Source: an uncultured Oscillospiraceae bacterium (GTDB lineage Bacteria > Bacillota > Clostridia > Oscillospirales > Acutalibacteraceae). Taken from it: a stretch of DNA of 9,042 bases. Positions 7,664 through 9,042 of the stretch are shown piece after piece (positions within the stretch are counted from its first letter, which is position 1; each line of letters starts with the position of its first letter). The notes below the pieces were generated by a model. The model worked only from the letters and a program-made list of their open reading frames with translations. It did no database searches and had not been told where the DNA came from. The stretch spans positions 1-9,042 of the forward strand of contig USLV01000032.1 of NCBI GenBank assembly GCA_900555705.1, written 5' to 3'. Made by a program: the position numbers and the translations under genes.

Positions 7664-9008
7664 TCAGGGGAGAAGCTCGCCCTCCGGCGTTGGGGCGGTA
7701 TCGTCGGTTTTGGCGGCAAAATAGGCGTCGAGAACGGTCTTGGCGACCCGTGTGGAGGGGGCGGAGGTGCCGTTTTCCAGAACAACGGCGATGGCGATCT
7801 CCGGCTCCTCCGCCGGAGCATAGGCGATGAAAACGCCATGATCGGAGCGGGTACTGTAGAGCTGGGCGGTACCGGTTTTGACAGCCGGATGATACGATGC
7901 ATTGTTGAAAATGCTGGCTGTACCGCCCGTTTTGGCTGCGCCGATCATACCCTTTCGAACCGTGTCGATTGCCTCCTGCGACAGCTCGAGACGTGCCTCT
8001 ATCTCCGGTTCATACGGCGTCTCCACCCCGTCATAGCTGCGAAGGCTGCGCAGCAAATGCGTCTTATAGCGCACACCGTCATTGCCGAGCGTCATAGCGT
8101 AAGCAGCCAGTTGAATCGGGGTGAAGAGATTGTCCGACTGACCGATGGCCGCCGTGACGGTCTGGCCCTCGGTCCAGAGCGTGCCGACCGCATCGCTGTG
8201 GGCAGGACCGGCGAGCACGCCGGCGGATTCGCCGATCTCGATGCCGGTTTTCTGGCCGAGGCCGAACAGCGTGGAGTATTCATTCATCTTGCTGATCCCG
8301 AGCAGACGGCCGGTCTCATAGAAATAGACGTTGCAGGACTTGGTCAGCGCCTGCACGACATTGATGCTGCCGTGGGTACCCATACAGTGCAGTGGGTTGG
8401 TATTGGAAAAATAGGTGTAGCGCCGGTTGCAGCGAATGGTGCTGGTCGGGGTGATAACGCCCTCGTTCAGCGCGGTCAGGGCGACACCGGGTTTCATAGT
8501 GGAGCCGCAGGCAAAAGCGCCGTAGAGCGCGCGGTTGAAAAGCGGCTTGTCGGGATCCTTCAGCAGCTCGCTGTATTGTTCCTGATAGGTCGAGAGGTCA
8601 TAGTACGGCCAGGTTGCGCTGGCGAGCACACCCCCCTGCATGTCCAGCGCGACGACGGCGCCGCTCGCCACGTCGTGGCCGTTGTTCCAGAAGGCGCCGC
8701 CACGGGTCGCGGGCAGCGCACGCAGATCAGCAATCATGTCCGCCAGCGCCTTCTGCGCCACGTTTTGCAAATCGCTGTCCAGTGTCAGCACCACCGACTG
8801 CCCCGGGACAGGCGGCTGGCTTTCATAGGCGTCCAGCACATTGCCGGAGGCGTCCTTGATGAGGGTGCGGGTTCCTGCGCTCCCGCGAAGCGAGCTCTCG
8901 AACGCGGATTCCACGCCGCTTTTTCCGAGAATATCGTTGAGGGCATAGCCCTGGTCCTTCAGTTTCTCATAGTCCTCGGCGTACATGGGGCCGACGGTAC
9001 CGATCAGA
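7664..9008 (-). CDS. mrdA: Penicillin-binding protein 2, class B transpeptidase (5' end missing)
   Basis: This is the C-terminal part of an elongation-type class B PBP, which cross-links peptidoglycan outside the membrane together with RodA and the Mre proteins. The order mrdA-minD on one strand fits the common mre-mrdA-min cluster. Numbering from the first native codon (9005-9007), the active-site SxxK is STMK (169-172), SxN is SCN (224-226) and the third motif is KTG (377-379). The N-terminal part, IGTVGPMYAEDYEKLKDQGY, belongs to the linker domain before the transpeptidase; the membrane anchor is missing. Real sequence ends at about 9008. The apparent start MCIRDS at 9025 is adapter translated as protein and is not a true N-terminus. 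The residue before the catalytic motif is unusual: CGSTMK instead of the common PGSTFK. SpoVD or another class B PBP is less likely, given the gene neighbours. Confidence 0.88.
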
Positions 9009-9041
9009 CTGTCTCTTATACACATCTGACGCTGCCGACGA
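9009..9041. other. Nextera transposase adapter (sequencing artefact)
   Basis: CTGTCTCTTATACACATCT (9009-9027) is the Tn5 mosaic end used in Nextera libraries, and GACGCTGCCGACGA (9028-9041) is the reverse complement of the read 1 adapter tail. The 33 bases match in full. The last base, 9042, would then be index or further adapter sequence. It is untrimmed adapter, not a genomic transposon end. Confidence 0.98.
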
Positions 9042-9042
9042 A

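Noticed and set aside
9009..9027. Transposon end (Tn5-like inverted repeat)
   Set aside because: It is directly continued by the synthetic read 1 adapter tail and lies at the contig end, so it comes from library preparation.

Overview
The window looks like chromosomal housekeeping sequence from a GC-rich anaerobic Firmicute, most likely a member of class Clostridia (Oscillospiraceae-like). This placement rests on three things: the protein types (a multidomain flavodiiron NADH oxidoreductase, a Gram-positive-type methylglyoxal synthase, and a HisRS with the cysteine-rich insert I associate with clostridia), the strong AGGAGG ribosome binding sites, and the GC-rich codons. It is an inference from recognised families; no search was run. 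The right end carries a 33-base Nextera transposase adapter, so the sequence is a raw assembly contig end, probably from shotgun or metagenomic sequencing.

Layout. Bases 1-1548 (+) hold the 3' part of a large flavodiiron protein fused to a short rubredoxin and an NADH:rubredoxin oxidoreductase module. It converges on the uracil permease gene, and the two share one perfect bidirectional terminator (1554-1594). All other genes are on the minus strand and read from right to left: mrdA (PBP2, cut by the contig end and adapter), minD, mgsA, hisS, aspS, uraA. There is no gene-free stretch longer than 300 bases.

Transcription units inferred from the sequence. minD has a good extended -10 promoter just after mrdA and is followed 51 bases later by mgsA. 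A strong intrinsic terminator lies between mgsA and hisS, so close to the hisS ribosome binding site that no promoter fits between them. Expression of hisS therefore depends on passing this terminator, and it may act as an attenuator. hisS and aspS are six bases apart and end in an intrinsic terminator. uraA has its own extended -10 promoter with a small palindrome at the predicted transcription start.

Functionally the window combines oxygen or NO detoxification, cell-wall elongation (PBP2), a positioning ATPase (MinD), a glycolytic overflow bypass (MgsA), two aminoacyl-tRNA synthetases and uracil uptake. I found no phage, insertion sequence, CRISPR array, RNA gene or clearly new defence or biosynthetic system. 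The points most worth checking are the MinD that lacks the usual membrane-targeting tail and has no minC or minE beside it, the hisS leader, the Asp-to-Asn change in MgsA, and the adapter, which creates a false N-terminus for mrdA.
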